A DNA stretch of 62,500 nucleotides from Symbiodinium natans (lineage: Eukaryota; Sar; Dinophyceae; Suessiales; Symbiodiniaceae). The position numbers were made by a program, and so were the translations under genes. The stretch is taken from the NCBI GenBank assembly GCA_905221605.1, contig CAJNDS010002352.1, positions 370,001-432,500 on the forward strand. The letters run 5' to 3'. Under the pieces are notes generated by a model. It made no database searches, had not been told where the DNA came from, and saw only the letters and a program-made list of their open reading frames with translations. Shown piece by piece: positions 34,901 through 57,126 of the stretch (positions within the stretch are counted from its first letter, which is position 1; each line of letters opens with the position of its first letter).

Positions 34901-35806
34901 GTTCCCAAGGTTTGCACCAGCTGCGTTCGTGATTTTGATTGGGGGAGTGCTGCTCATGACCTTCGAGATCTGCCTCCCAAATACAAATGACATCTTTATG
35001 CTGATGGGGGCGCTGTACCTCATTGCCTGGGGCTTGCTGGTTGCTCACTTGCTTGAGGATTTCTGGCGCCACGTCGATGTTGCTGAGGAGCAGTTTCGCA
35101 CCTTCAGCTGGCAAAGTGTCACGTGCGATTGTTGCTCCATGAACCACCTCGGACCAGATGGAGAGGTCATTGTGTGCGACAAAGCGACTTAGGGATACCT
35201 GAGAACATTTGTATTTTTGGGGTACTATACTTCCTAATTAACAAGCAGCCAGGATTCTAGTTTTTTGCTAGGGTTTCCAAATCACCATAGGAGATATTGA
35301 CGCGCTGCCTCATCGAGTGGTTTGGGTCCCAGGAGGCCTTTGAAAGCCGCGTCCGGACCAGCGTGCGCGACAGCTTCTTGGGCCCGATCACCCGTGGGTT
35401 TCCATTGGGTTACTCGTGGCAACTTGGGGCCAACTCGTATCTCGCTTGGGGCATGGCCAATCTTTTCGCGAGCAGGGCCCATGCAGGGGCAGGCGAGTTT
35501 ACCGTGGTGGTTCCGATCTATTGTGTGGTGTGGTGGTTGTGGTTGGCGCCAATTCAATACTTCACGCTGGGGCAAATGGCACGATGGATACATAAGAAAC
35601 ACGTGGGGAAGCTTAGCCGTCCAGCGGCTTGCGCCGTGACGTTCACGCGGTACTTTGGCTATGCAATGAATTGCGGTCTACCACACCTTTACCAGCGTTT
35701 GCTGCAGATGGTCCTCGACCCCATTATTGCAGCCTTGGTATTTGCAGTTACGACCTTCTGCTGGGCATTGGTGGCATATCACATGTGGGCGAAGCCCTCG
35801 AAATGA
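31902..35806 (+). CDS. Multi-pass membrane protein with TIR-like segment, tandem copy 1
   Basis: Paralogue of 38957-50337. Exons by comparison: 32140-32372, 32545-32656, about 32969-33073, 33243-33302, 33538 to about 33614, 34313-34396, 34910-35183 and 35291-35806 (stop TGA). A further conserved block (31902-31961, reading MASDDVPDEHDGIHASFSFS) may be a leading exon or 5' UTR. Motifs match copy 2: FLDQLCIHQGD, GAFLKNSRKLVVVWDPTYL, WCVFELAAF, hydrophobic segments, CDCCSMNH and WFGSQEAFE. Two junctions are not clean. The splice before 32969 would need a phase I cannot supply with AG, and the exon ending near 33614 has no in-frame GT or GC donor. Copy 1 may therefore be partly broken, or may use unusual sites. 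Function unknown; membrane location is inferred from hydrophobicity. Confidence 0.65.
31962..32054 (+). mobile_element. Introner-like intron, family C, in copy 1
   Basis: 93 bp, GTAGCTGAGTGGG...GAACTCAG. The bases CTCAG lie at both the left and right junction, which fits a 5-bp target-site duplication. It is nearly identical to the copy-2 intron ends at 38297 and 38871 and to the unrelated locus at 25319-25410. Splicing strictly as GT-AG gives a stop soon after the junction, so this region may be UTR. Confidence 0.65.
32373..32544 (+). mobile_element. Introner-like intron with GC donor and 4-bp duplication (copy 1 only)
   Basis: 172 bp. It begins GCTCCTTCG and ends AACAGTAAAG, followed by an exon starting GCTCAAG; GCTC is the duplicated target. 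Removing it restores the frame ...LLLLKNG seen in copy 2. It carries TTGGTCAGCAGGGAATGA and a right end CCAACAGTAAAG, both shared with the intron at 33074-33242, and an internal TTTAGGG tract (32493-32528). Confidence 0.7.
33074..33242 (+). mobile_element. Telomere-bearing introner with 20-bp terminal inverted repeats (copy 1 only)
   Basis: 169 bp, GT...AG. The left arm 33078-33097 is CTTACTGTTGGTTAGCAGGG, and the right arm 33223-33242 is its reverse complement with one mismatch. GTGT occurs at both junctions (33074 and 33243), a 4-bp target duplication. The interior is a TTTAGGG array (33115-33205). Copy 2 reads straight through the same codons (39777-39800) with no intron, so this is an insertion, not an ancestral intron. 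Confidence 0.8.
33303..33537 (+). other. Intron with telomeric 3' splice site, copy 1
   Basis: 235 bp between LKAQAL and VQIGAF. The donor is GTGCCTCGGACCC, shared with copy 2 at 39856. The right part is CCCTAAA/CCCTGAA sequence, and the acceptor is a mutated heptamer, CCCTAG, directly before GTACAG. Copy 2 uses a GCGCCTAG acceptor at the matching place. Confidence 0.65.
33655..33800. repeat. CCCCAAA heptamer array inside copy-1 intron
   Basis: About a dozen CCCCAAA units (33655-33746) followed by CCGTAAA and CCGTGAA variants. The whole tract uses CCCCAAA instead of CCCTAAA, indicating local amplification of a variant unit. Open frames across it on the minus strand (Gly/Phe/Trp/Val-rich) are artefacts. 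The rest of the intron, to 34312, holds a unique island (33810-34030), TTTAGGG at 34045-34065 and CCCTAAA at 34206-34300. Confidence 0.85.
34397..34909 (+). mobile_element. 513-bp introner with 27-bp terminal inverted repeats (copy 1 only)
   Basis: GT...AG intron splitting the codon for the Val of KPIVF. The left arm 34401-34427 begins CTTGGGGACGAAATGAACCC; the right arm 34883-34909, read in reverse complement, begins CTTGGGAACGATATGAACCC. 23 of 27 positions match. GTT occurs at both junctions. Copy 2 is continuous here (49433-49445). The interior holds a TTTAGGG tract at 34722-34757 and minus-strand open frames of no recognised family (34281-34703). Confidence 0.8.
35184..35290 (+). other. 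GC-AG intron, copy 1 (family A core)
   Basis: 107 bp, GCGACTTAGGG...CACCATAG, phase 0 after CDK and before EILTRC. It contains TTTTTGGGGTACTATACTTCC and CTAGTTTTTTGCTAGGG, shared with 49715-49821 and, in diverged form, with 39196-39298. The GC donor is conserved in both paralogues. Confidence 0.75.
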
Positions 35807-35885
35807 AGGCGCTTGGAAGCCTTTTTTTGTTCACGCCCGGACCAAAACCCACGAGCAAGGTGTGGCACGGTCCAGTTCTGCAGTG

Positions 35886-35890
35886 TTTGC

Positions 35891-35961
<71 letters not shown>

Positions 35962-35998
35962 GAGGAGGAGGAGGAGGAGGAGGAGGAGGAGGAGTTAG
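35886..35998. repeat. AGT then AGG trinucleotide microsatellite, 3' of copy 1
   Basis: (AGT)n from 35892 to about 35960, then (AGG)n to 35995, starting about 80 bp past the copy-1 stop codon. The equivalent position of copy 2 carries a much longer (AGT)n at 50410-50612, so the microsatellite predates the duplication and expanded separately. Confidence 0.95.
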
Positions 35999-35999
35999 G

Positions 36000-37800
36000 A
36001 TGGAGGAGGACATACTTAGTAGCAGATATCCCCTAAATATCAGGGGCTCCCTTATAAGGAACCCCAAAAAGGGGACCATATGCCCAAGAAACCTTAAACT
36101 CTAAACCCTAAACCCTAAAGTATCCCGAAGTGCTGGCGGCCCAACTTCCAAACTTCCCTTGTGCCTGAGAGGCCTGCAGCCTTGTCAGGTTTAGGGTTTA
36201 GGGTTTAGGGTTCAGGGTTTAGAGTTTAAGGTTCAGTGTTTAGGGTCTAGGGTTTAGGGTTTAGGGTTGGATCGAGTCTCGGGCGCTTTTTCTGCACCAA
36301 TGGGTGCCCAAAGTACCGGCCTGTGAGGCCATGGAGATCAATATCCAGATGAGGGTTTCCATAAATAGGGTTTAGGGTTTAGGGTTTAGGGTTTAGAGTT
36401 TAGGGTTTAGGGTTTAGGGTTTAGGGCAAGATGAGGGTTTCGGAAAATAGGGTACCATTTGTTTGGGGGAGGGGGGGGGGGGGGGAAGTCCTATAAATAA
36501 GGATTAGAGTATTTTGGGGTATTCGGGGTGCGCCTATTTTTTGGGGAAATGCCCTGCTGGTTGCAACTTTTCTTGCGCAACACCCTCAGCAAGACTGCTT
36601 GAGCACGCTGTGAGTCCCAAAAAGGCCCATGTACTCGCGGATGTAGGCACTCGGATGGCGCGGAAAATGCGGCAAAGGCCGCCCCAAACTCTGCTAAACC
36701 CTAAACCCTGCTAAACCCTAAACCCTAAACCCTAGACCCTAAACTCTCAACTCTCAACCCGGTTCAGGGCCAACCTCCCCACCTCTCCAACCAGGCTTGT
36801 GCTCAGACGCTTCCACCCAGGGTAGGCCTCTTCTCCTTTTTTATAGGGTGTAGGGTTTAGGGTTTAGGGTTTAGGGCTTAGGTTTTAGGTTTAGGGCTTA
36901 GGGTTTAGGGTTGAGGGTTTAAGGCTACCGAAAACCCTGAACTCCTGAACCACTCAAGCCCGAAAGCTTTTTTGGCCACCTAGATCTTCTAATGTCTCGA
37001 AATTGGAGGGCGATCTTTCACAAGTCAGGTGCAGCTGTACCGCGACTCGTGGCTCCTAAACCCTAAACCCTAAACCCTAAACCCTAAACCCTAAACCCCA
37101 AACCCTAAACTCTAACCCTAAACCCGAAACCCCAAACCCCAAACCCCAAACCCTAAACCCTAAACCCAGAGCGCTCGCGCCGCTTCAGGCGTTCGTCTGG
37201 GGTTCAGGGTTCAGGGTTTAGGGTTTAGGGTTTAGGGTTTAGGGTTTAGGGTTTAGAGTTTAGGGTTTTAGGGTTTTTAGGTGTTGGGGTATAAGGGCGC
37301 CCCTATAAGGGCAGTTCTGGAAAGCCTTGTTTTGTAGGATCCTTATGTTCAGGAGTCCACAGGGGGAACCCAAAAAACCGTGCAGGGTTTCGGGCTTTTT
37401 GGGCTCCCTTTTCCGGAATCGAGGCCTTTGCGATGCTCTGGCACTGGTCTGTTTGGCCAAACTCTATGGTTTTAGTTGTTGCTTTTTCTGTGCTTGTGAT
37501 TCGATCTCACGTGCATCTCCCTGGTTTCTCATAGAGGTTCTTCACATGTGTGGGCTGGATCTGTTCTACACCTATATTAGGGTCCCTGTGGAGTTCCCTT
37601 CTTAAATGGGGTGCCGCCTCAGAATGGGTACCCAAAAAGTGACCCTCATTTAGGAAGCTACCCAAGTGTCAGTTAGCCAGAGAAGCGCATCGGAATCAGG
37701 TTTAGGGTTTAGGGTTTAGGGTTTAGGGTTTAGGGTTTAGGGTTTAGGGTTGAGGGTTGAGGGTTGAGGGTTTAGGGTTTAGGGTTGGGGGCCCTTTAGG
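36000..37800. repeat. Telomeric tracts and islands between the two copies
   Basis: TTTAGGG at 36189-36265, 36367-36425, 36845-36920, 37205-37275 and 37700-37790; CCCTAAA at 36695-36745 and 37055-37165. Island 36540-36690 matches 50865-50990 downstream of copy 2 (shared GGCACTCGGATGG), and the phrase GGTTCAGGGCCAACCTCC recurs at 36763 and 51084, so the duplication extends to here. 37327-37605 is an open + frame of no recognised family. A poly-G run lies at 36470-36485. Confidence 0.65.
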
Positions 37801-37807
37801 TGGAGAG

Positions 37808-37880
37808 TGGAGCCGTAGGGTCGGACTCCTTAGCATCAAGCGCCGTGCCCCTTCCCTCATGGCATCTGACGACGCTAGCC
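37808..37880 (+). pseudogene. Truncated third copy of the leading exon block
   Basis: CCGTAGGGTCGGACTCC...CATCAAGCGCCGTGCCCC...CTCATGGCATCTGACGACG matches the block at 31845-31920 and 38180-38250 with scattered substitutions, then stops after GACGACG. Immediately after it, the duplicated upstream segment of copy 2 (GGCTGGCTGAAAAG) begins at about 37900. It looks like the scar of an extra tandem duplication event. Confidence 0.6.
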
Positions 37881-38296
37881 TTAGGGTTTAGGGTGTAGGG
37901 CTGGCTGAAAAGTATAGATCACGGACGGTCTTGCACGCCAATGTGTACTGAGAAGGGGCAGCCACCAGAGGGGGTGTTGAGGGTTTTAGGCGTGAGTGCT
38001 GTGAGAGCTCTGAACCCTACAAGTGTCCGTTCGCCAGGGAAGCACATCGCCCCTAAGCCCTAAGCCCTAAGCCCTAAGCCCGAAGCCCTAAGCCCTAAAC
38101 CCTAAACCCTAAACAATAAACCTGAAACCCTAAACCCTAAACCCTAAACCAATCGGAGTAAAGCCATTTAGGTCCACAGTTGAACCGTAGGGTCTGTCTC
38201 CTTGCAGACTTCCTTGGGCATCAAGTCCCGTCCCTGATGGCATCCGACGACGTTCCAGATGAGCACGACGGAATCCATGCCAGCTTCAGTTTCTCA

Positions 38297-38871
38297 GTAG
38301 CTGAGTGGGCACACTTTACACTTCTTGGGGGTACTATCATCTCCTTCAGAAGTGAACATGTACACTTTTTTGTTCTCTTCACCCTTGTAATCATATGTTC
38401 CCCGGTGATCAAGGAGTTAAGATGGATAGGGTCCCGAGGGTGGGTTCCTTGTCAAGAGAGTTCCTGTCACGTAGAAAGACTCATGATGGTACGGTTTCTA
38501 AGTGAAGATGGTACGGCTGTCAGGATGGGATAGTTCTTGTACTAGGGTGTGAACGGTTAGACCAAGATATGAGAGTTAGGGTCTCAAGGGCGGATTCATG
38601 GGCAAGACTGACAGGTGGGATGGATTCCAGAGAGTTAGGGTGTTCATGTGATAGAACTACTGTCACGAAGTACTAGATGGGTGAATAAGCGTACGGGCGG
38701 TGATAATATTATAATTACAAAGAACCCGTGATGCGTGAATTATATTACAAGTATGCGCAAATAGTATTAATAAAGGGCCCCATTAACCGTACGTGCTACC
38801 TCTATGACATTAAGGCTTTCCAAGGAGCGGTCACATGAACCACCTATCTTCTCCGGACGGTAAGAACTCAG
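38297..38871 (+). mobile_element. Introner family C in copy 2, enlarged by an insertion
   Basis: The left 80 bp (GTAGCTGAGTGGG...) and right end (AAGAACTCAG) match the 93-bp intron of copy 1. Between them sits about 480 bp of unrelated AT-richer sequence (about 38375-38860). The intron is therefore 575 bp, a nested insertion inside an introner. The inserted part has phrases such as GGTCCCGAGGGTGGGTTCC and GGTCTCAAGGGCGGATTCATG in tandem, suggesting a diverged internal repeat. Confidence 0.6.
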
Positions 38872-38956
38872 CAACTAAGGTTTTAAGTCAAGCAACTCGG
38901 AGAAGGACGACACTGCGGGAAGCCCTAGGCTTGATCCAGAACCTCTCCAAAGCAAC

Positions 38957-50337
<11,381 letters not shown>

Positions 50338-50409
50338 AGGCGCTTGGAAGCCTTGTGTTGTTCACGCCCGGACCAAAACCCACGCCCAAGGTGTGGCACG
50401 GTCAAGTTC

Positions 50410-50612
<203 letters not shown>

Positions 50613-51580
50613 TACTTAGTAGCAGAGTTTGTCACATCACGACTTTTTTGGGATCCACGTACTATAGGGTTCTAGGGAGGACGATCTGCGGAGGTTCATG
50701 AGTAACTATAAGTACTAGAGTGATAACTGGCCATGGCCTTTTTCAGGGGTGCCTCAAACCCTACACATAAATCCCATGAATGTTCACGTACGTACCCTAA
50801 GCCCTAAACGTGTAGAATATATCTCAACATCTTGTGGAGCTCCAATATCCGGAGCCTTCTGGTTTTTCAAGTTTTCTTGCACCAAACCCGCCCCGAAAGA
50901 CTGCTGGAGTGAGTCGTGCGCCACAAAAGGCACATGTACGCTTGGCCGTCGGCACTCGGATGGTGTGGGAATCGCGGCCAACCCCTAAACCCTAAACCCG
51001 ACACCCTAAACCCTAAAACCCTAAACCCTAAACCCTAAACCCTAAACCCTAAACCCTAAACCCTAAACCCTAAACCCTAAACCCGGTTCAGGGCCAACCT
51101 CCCAACCTCTCCCCAGCTCTTCGGACCCTTGTGGCCTTCAAGCCAGCTTTGGGGTTTGGGGTTTTGGGTTTTTCGGGTTTAGGGTTTGACCCAGAGTTGG
51201 CTCCGGCTCCCTTATACTCCCCTTTTTAACCCAAAAGGGCACCCTCTTTATTCCTCGGGTTTAGGGTTTAGGGTTTGGCCGACACCCTTCCGGTTGTGCC
51301 TAAACCCTAAACCCTAAACGCTAAACCCACCTTGTTTACGACTTTATAGTTTGTAGGGTTGTGGTGTTGCAGGCAGGTAGCGCTATAGGGCATGCTGTGC
51401 GTACGTTGCACAAAACGCAAGCCTCGTGACCGTAAGCAGCGGCTCGCAAAGCATGTACACTTCGTCATGAACACCGGGTTTATGGTGAAGGGTTTAGGGT
51501 CAACATCTGCAAACAAGCCCGAGCTCTTGACAAGGCCGCATGAAAACCCGAGCCACAGTCGTTTCACACTCCTTCATGCA
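50613..51580. repeat. Telomeric tracts and islands between copy 2 and the transporter gene
   Basis: CCCTAAA at 50984-51080 and 51300-51325; TTTAGGG variants at 51150-51190 and 51258-51280. Island 50865-50990 is homologous to 36540-36690. 51330-51580 is unique and ends in CTTCATGCAG just before the transporter start, a possible trans-splice or intron acceptor. Confidence 0.65.
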
Positions 51581-51585
51581 GGCTC

Positions 51586-52639
51586 ATGGTAGCGCGAACT
51601 GCCCTCGGCGTCAGCGCATATGTTCTCTGTTCGAGCCTCATGCTGGTCGCCAACAAGGTGACCCTGAGTTTGATGCCCCTGCCTGCGATCGTCTTCACCA
51701 TCCAGCTTGCATCGGCAGCAGTTTTTATTTGGTTCTGCAAGATGCTGGGCGTCCTAAGTGTTGACGAGATAAGTCTGCACAATGTCAAGCTGTTGCTGCC
51801 ATACACAATGTCCTTCGCCGTGGGGGTGTACACCAGCGGTAAGAGCCTGGAACATTCCAACGTCGAGACGGTCATCGTGTTTCGATCCTGCGCGCCTTTG
51901 CTAGTGACTTGCTAGCTGAGTGGTACCCTTCTCGCCCTTTTTGGGTTCTGGGCTTCCCCCGAAATGCAAAGCACTTTAGAGCTTAATACCAAAAGCAGGG
52001 TACCCTTATGACAAGATGGTTACTACCAAGGTGAGCGTGATCGAATGGGCGTTTCTGGATCGCATGTTGCCTTCGCGGAAGTCGACCTGCGCTCTAGTTG
52101 CATTGGTGCTTGGTGCCATCGGGTATCTGCTTGCTGACAGCGAAGTGAAGTTGCAAGGGGTGCAGGCGTATGCCTGGCTGCTGCTGTATCTGATGGTGAT
52201 ATCTTGCAACCTGACCTATGGGAAGTTGGTGACTTCAAGAGTCACCTTCGAGAGTCCTGTTTGGGGCCTGTCCTTGTACACGAACCTTCTTTCATGTCCC
52301 TGGATGGTCTTGCTTGGCGTGTTCAATGAAGAAGTCTTCGAGATTGACCGCTTTCAAGCAACGTCGAAGTCACTGGCCGCTTTAGCTGTTTCCAGTGCAA
52401 TTGGCATCGGAATAAGCTGGAGCGCCTGGAACTGCACCAGGATGTTGACTGCCACCACCTACACGTTGATTGGTGTTCTTTGCAAACTGCTGAGCGTTCT
52501 TGTGAATGTGATGATGTGGGACAAGCACGCAAGCCCCCTTGGTATTGCCTGGCTCGTGGTCTGTATATGCGCAGGAACATTGTACGAGCCAGCACCCATA
52601 AGGCCAACTCCGGATGGATCAAGCAAAGGGTTGGTGTAG
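51586..52639 (+). CDS. Nucleotide-sugar transporter-like protein, two exons, 308 residues
   Basis: Exons 51586-51903 and 52031-52639 join in phase 0 to 927 bases ending in TAG. The protein is almost entirely hydrophobic helices, as expected of drug/metabolite-transporter-superfamily solute carriers of the Golgi or ER. It opens with the LVANKVTLSLMPLPAIVFT helix, has FRSCAPLLVSVIEW at the exon junction (compare the RS-x-x-P-L motif of GDP-mannose and triose-phosphate-type transporters), then PSRKSTCALVALVLGAIGY, and near the C-terminus NVMMWDKHASPLG, a motif typical of plant GONST-type GDP-sugar transporters. Length fits the family (about 300-350). GDP-mannose is the likeliest substrate by motif, but the substrate is an inference. 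The start is the first ATG after the CATGCAG acceptor. Same strand as both upstream genes. Confidence 0.75.
51904..52030 (+). mobile_element. Introner-like intron with GTGA duplication in the transporter gene
   Basis: 127 bp. It begins GTGACTTGC and ends TACTACCAAG; the exon resumes with GTGAGCG, so GTGA is at both junctions. GGTACCCTT occurs near each end (about 51919 and 52000), and the interior has TTTTTGGGTTCTGGGCTTCC, recalling the GGGGTAC-cored family A introns. GT-AG. Confidence 0.7.
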
Positions 52640-53040
52640 TGTTAACCAGATCAGGTATTCGTTGTTCTTTTGATTTAGCATTGAATAGAAACACATTGCA
52701 TGAGAGAGTAACAGAATTTGCAAGTTTTGATCATGTATTCTTTGTTGATAATAAACTTTCTGCAGCTGGAATACAACTAGTATTGCAGCTGGATGCTAAG
52801 TGCTCCAACCATCGGCATGCAGTTCCGAAACCGGAACCTCCCCCTGCATGTCCCTTTCAATCTGAAGCCGCATCTTGCCCTCTCGTGCAATTTCACAAGC
52901 GTGATGCTAATGCAAGACCAGAGCGACGAAAAGGACGTGCGCGGTGACTCATTTCATGCGCCTCATCCTCTGCAAGAGCACAGCAAAAGCTTGAACAGTC
53001 GCAAACCCCAAGCCCAAGCCCTAAACCCTTAAACCCCCTA
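52640..53040 (+). other. Sequence after the transporter stop with an AT-rich patch
   Basis: 52640-52790 is markedly AT-rich compared with the gene before it and is open in one + frame (LTRSGIRCSFDLALNRNTLH, then FDHVFFVDNKLSAAGI). After 52790 composition returns to normal, and a frame with MQFRNRNLPLHVPFNLKPH is open to about 53030. The AT-rich patch looks like an insert; the second part might be an exon of the next gene. Neither is recognised. Confidence 0.3.
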
Positions 53041-53500
53041 AACCCCAAACCTCAAACCCAGGACAAGGCTCCCTGGACCCGGACCAGCGAGGCGTCTTGG
53101 GAGAAGAACAGGGTGTAGGGTCAAAGGCGGTGAAGAGGTTTTTATGGAGGTTTAGAAGTATGTGAGGGGTGGGTCCCAGGAGGTCCCAGTGGGGGGTCCC
53201 AGCCTCAGAGATTTCCAGGATCTAGACCAAAAACCCTTAAGATGCTTACCCAGCTTTTTATGGTCCTTGCAGTCGCACGGTGCGGGTTGGGGTCCCTCCA
53301 CGGACAAGCCACCGAGGCAACCCCCCCTACCCCCCCCCCCGGCATTTTGGGAAGGTAAAAAGAAATGTTTCACCTCCGCAAACCCACCCAACACGCCACT
53401 AGGGTCGGCGGACCCTAAGCCCTAAATCTCACTATAGTCCCCATCAAGGACTGTTAAGTATAAGGGGGAATATCTATAGGGGTTCTTCAGGGAGGGGGGT
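53041..53500. other. Unique island with one exon-like stretch and half of a hairpin element
   Basis: 53058-53110 follows CCCAG and reads DKAPWTRTSEASWEKN before GGGTGTAGG, a possible exon. 53443-53475 matches the right arm of the hairpin at 60465-60514 (ATCAAGGACTGTTA...AAGGG). A poly-C run lies at 53330. Confidence 0.4.
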
Positions 53501-56500
53501 TTACTGGGGGTTTAGGGTTTAGGGTTTAGGGTTTAGGGTTTAGGGTAGCTACTAGGAATTTAGGGGCTTTGGGAGCCTTAGGGAGTAGTGGGGAGTATTC
53601 GGGAACCTAGGGTTCCCTACCCCCCTTGAACCCGCTCGGGTTGAGGGTTTAGGGTTTAGGGTTTAGGGTTTAGGGTTGAGGGTTTAGGGTTTAGGGTTTA
53701 GGGTTCAGGGTTTAGGGTTTAGGTTTGAGGGTTGAGGGTTGAGGGTTTAGGGTTTAGGGTTCAGGGTTTAGGGTTTAGGGTTGAGGGTTTAGGGTTTAGG
53801 GTTTAGGGTTCAGGGTTTAGGGTTTAGGGTTGAGGGTTTAGGGTTTAGGGTTTAGGGTTTAGATATAGTGTTCAGCGTTTCGCGGTTAGGGATTTAGCGT
53901 CTAGGGGTCTAGGAGTTTGGGTGAGTTCAGGCAGTTGGGGGTTCAGTTTAGGGCTTCGGGTTGAAAGTTGAGGGGCTCACGTTTCGGGTTTAGGGTTTAG
54001 GGTTCAGGGCCTGGCAGACTGCTTTGGAGGCCTGTTCGTCAAGACGCGTGCGTAGAGCATGAGGAAGATGACGGGCTTCCCGCGTTTTCAATATTCCCTT
54101 CGTGCCATCTAGACGTACTAGCATAGGTAGGGCGACGCACAGACCCTTAACCCTAGGCCCTAAACCCTAAACCCTAAACCCTAAACCCTAAACCCTAAAC
54201 CCTAAACCCTAAACCCTAAACCCTAAACCCTAAACCCTAAACCCTAAACCCTAAACCCTAAACCCTAAACCCCAAACCCCAAACCCCAAACCCCAAATCC
54301 AAACCGCAGGGCCGCGTGTCTGATGCCTGGATGACCTGGGTACGTGACTTAGCAACCCTAAACCCTAAACCCTAAACCCTAAACCCTAAACCCCAAACCC
54401 CAAACCCCAAACCCTAAACCCTTAACCCTAAACCCTAAACCCTAAACCCCGAACCAAAGAGCTCTTGGTGGGGAGTTGGGGTTTAGGATCTAGGGGAGGA
54501 ACCTGATCCCTGATACGGAGTTCGGAAAAACCCTAGAAACCCTAAAATGTAGGGTTTAGGGTTTAGGGTTTGGGTTTGGGGTTTAGGCTTAGGGTTTAGG
54601 GTTTAGTTCTCTACTAAACATACCAGGATGTAAACCCCAAGCGTTCGAAACTTGCGGACTCACAGGGACAGCATGCTAAGTAGGACCTTGGCATACCTAT
54701 GAGCTTAAGAGAAGCCCTTAAAACCATCGAACTTGAACACCCGAAACCCTAAACTCTTGCATAGAAGTTTTTCAGAGGGTTTCCAAGGGCCACCATCGCA
54801 TAGCATCAGAACGCTTGAAGGCCTTTGTGAGTTACCCTAACCTTGAAAACCCCAAACCCTAAGATCTGAAACCCTAACCCTAAGCCTTAAAACCCTAAAC
54901 CCTAAACCTGAAACCCTGAACTCCAAACGCATGCACCCGATGCCCTGCGCCCTTGGTGTGGTTTTTCTAGGCTTTCGGGTTTCGGGTTTACGGGTTCAGG
55001 GGATGGCGTTTAGGGTTTTGGTTTTGGGGGTTTAGAGTTTAGGGCTTAGGGCTCAGGGCCTAGGGGGTTTGGTGTTAGGTGTTGAATCTTAATCGCAGAA
55101 GAGGCGATCTTGTTGAACCTACGAACACTTCAGGTTATCTTCTAAAGCCTGTCAGCCTCAAGCATTGTACCTCAACCCTGCACCCTGAACCCTAAACCCT
55201 CAACCCTACACCTCAAACCCTCAACCCTAAACCCTCAACCCTCAACCCTACTCTCAAAGCCCTCAACCCCAAACCCTCAACTCTACACCCTAAACCCTCA
55301 ACCCCAAACCCCTCAACCCTCAATCCTAAACCCTCAACCCTAAACCCTAAGCCCTAAACCCCCAACCCCAAGCCCTAAACCCTAAACCCTAAACCCTAAA
55401 CCCCCAACCCCAAACCCTAAACCCTAAACCCTAAACCCTAAACCCTAAACCCTAAACCCTAAACCCTACCTCAATCTCAAGACAGCCCCGGCTTCCCGAA
55501 CTCCTCCGCGCCCAAGGGCGCAGAGCCTGCGGCAGAGTCAACCGTTAAGGCTGACGCATGGGGGGTTTAGGGTTTAGGGTTTAGGGTTTAGGGTTTAGGG
55601 TTTAGGGTTTAGGGTTTAGGGTTTAGGGTTTAGGGTTTAGGGCTTCAGGGCTTTGGGGCTTTTGGGGCTTTTCAGGCTTGCTGGCCTGTTTTTCGGGGCT
55701 CCTGTTGTAGTGCATACCTGATGGACTGAAGGTTCAGGGTTTAGGGTTTAGGGTTTAGGGTTTAGGGTTTAGGGTTTAGGGTTTAGGGTTTAGGGTTTAG
55801 GGTTCCCGGAAGGGGTCCAGTTTTTGGTGACAGCCAAGTCATTTCGTTCACATTTCGTAGGCCTTCCTTGACCGTCAACCCTAAACTCAAGGTTTAGGGT
55901 TTAGGGTTTAGGGCTCAGGGCTTAGGGCTTAGGGTTTAGGGTTTAGGGTTTAGGGTTTAGGGTTTAGGGTTTAGGGGTTTAGGGACCCCCCCTTCAGTGG
56001 GGTGGGGGGCGTGGCGCTTAAGCTCCTCGAACCAACTCAAGTCGTTCGCCCGTTCTCCTCCAGACCAGTACTGGTCTCTAAACCCTAAACCCCTAAACCC
56101 TAAACCCTAAACCCTAAACCCTAAACCCTAAACCCTAAACCCTAAACCCTAAACCCTAAACCCTAAACCCTAAACCCTAAACCCTAAGCCCTAAGCCCTA
56201 AGCCCTGAGCCCTAAACCCTAAACCCTAAACCCTTTTAACGTCATTACCCTAAACCGGAGCACAACCTTCTGGGCGCCCAGCCTTGAAGAACGGGGTACC
56301 CCCCAGGCCAGGATCCGGGCCCTCAAACGCTCTAAACCTCAGGCTTTAGGGTTTAGCTGTTACTGTTAGACGGCCCTCCAATGTCGCTGGGCAGAGCTGC
56401 TCCTCGCACCTGACGAAGCTTTCGAACCTTCTCAGCATCCTAACCTTCTCAGCATCTGCACCCGATTACAGCAAACCACAAACCCTCAACCCCAAACCCT

Positions 56501-57100
56501 AAACCCTAAACCTAAAACCCTAAACCCAAATTCCTCACCCCCCCCCCCCCCGCCCCCCCAACAAACGCTCGCCGGCCGCCCACGCTGCAGGATTGCTACC
56601 TTGTCTGTGATGCGCTGCCCTTACTGGATGTTGGCATCCTAAACCCAAGCCTAAACCCTAAACCCTAAACCCTAAACCCTAAACCCTAAACCCTAAACCC
56701 TAAACCCTAAACCCTAAACCCTAAACCCTAAACCCTAAACCCTAACCTAAACCCTAAACCCTAAACCCTAAACCCTAAACCCTAAACCCTAAACCCTAAA
56801 CCCTAAACCCTAAACCCTAAACCCTAAACCCTAAACCCCCTAAACCCCCTAAACCCCCTAAACCCCCTAAACCCCCTAAACCCTAAACCCGAAACCCTAA
56901 ACCCTAAACCCTGAATCCACGAGTTGAAGGGCTTTGAGGCTTGAGGCTCCTTAAGGTCCAAGGGGTCCTTGGCAGGTTGTTCCCAACCATGTAGGGTTTA
57001 GGATTTAGGGTTTAGGGTTTAGAATTTAAATAGGGTTTATAGGTTTAGGGTTTCGGGTTTAGGGTTTAGGTTTTTTCGGGTTGGCACTAAACCTGACTTG
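53501..57100. repeat. Dense telomeric-repeat region in alternating orientation
   Basis: G-strand tracts at 53510-53545, 53640-53870, 54545-54600, 55562-55650, 55732-55802, 55885-55985 and 57000-57070. C-strand tracts at 54145-54300, 54355-54450, 55180-55470, 56078-56245, 56480-56530 and 56650-56915; the last includes a CCCCCTAAA 8-mer run at 56835-56880. Islands between them are 50-250 bp. 55483-55550 reads SPGFPNSSAPKGAEPAAEST, a possible exon; the others are unassigned. Confidence 0.8.
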
Positions 57101-57126
57101 GTACCCTAAACCAGAGTATAAGGAGT

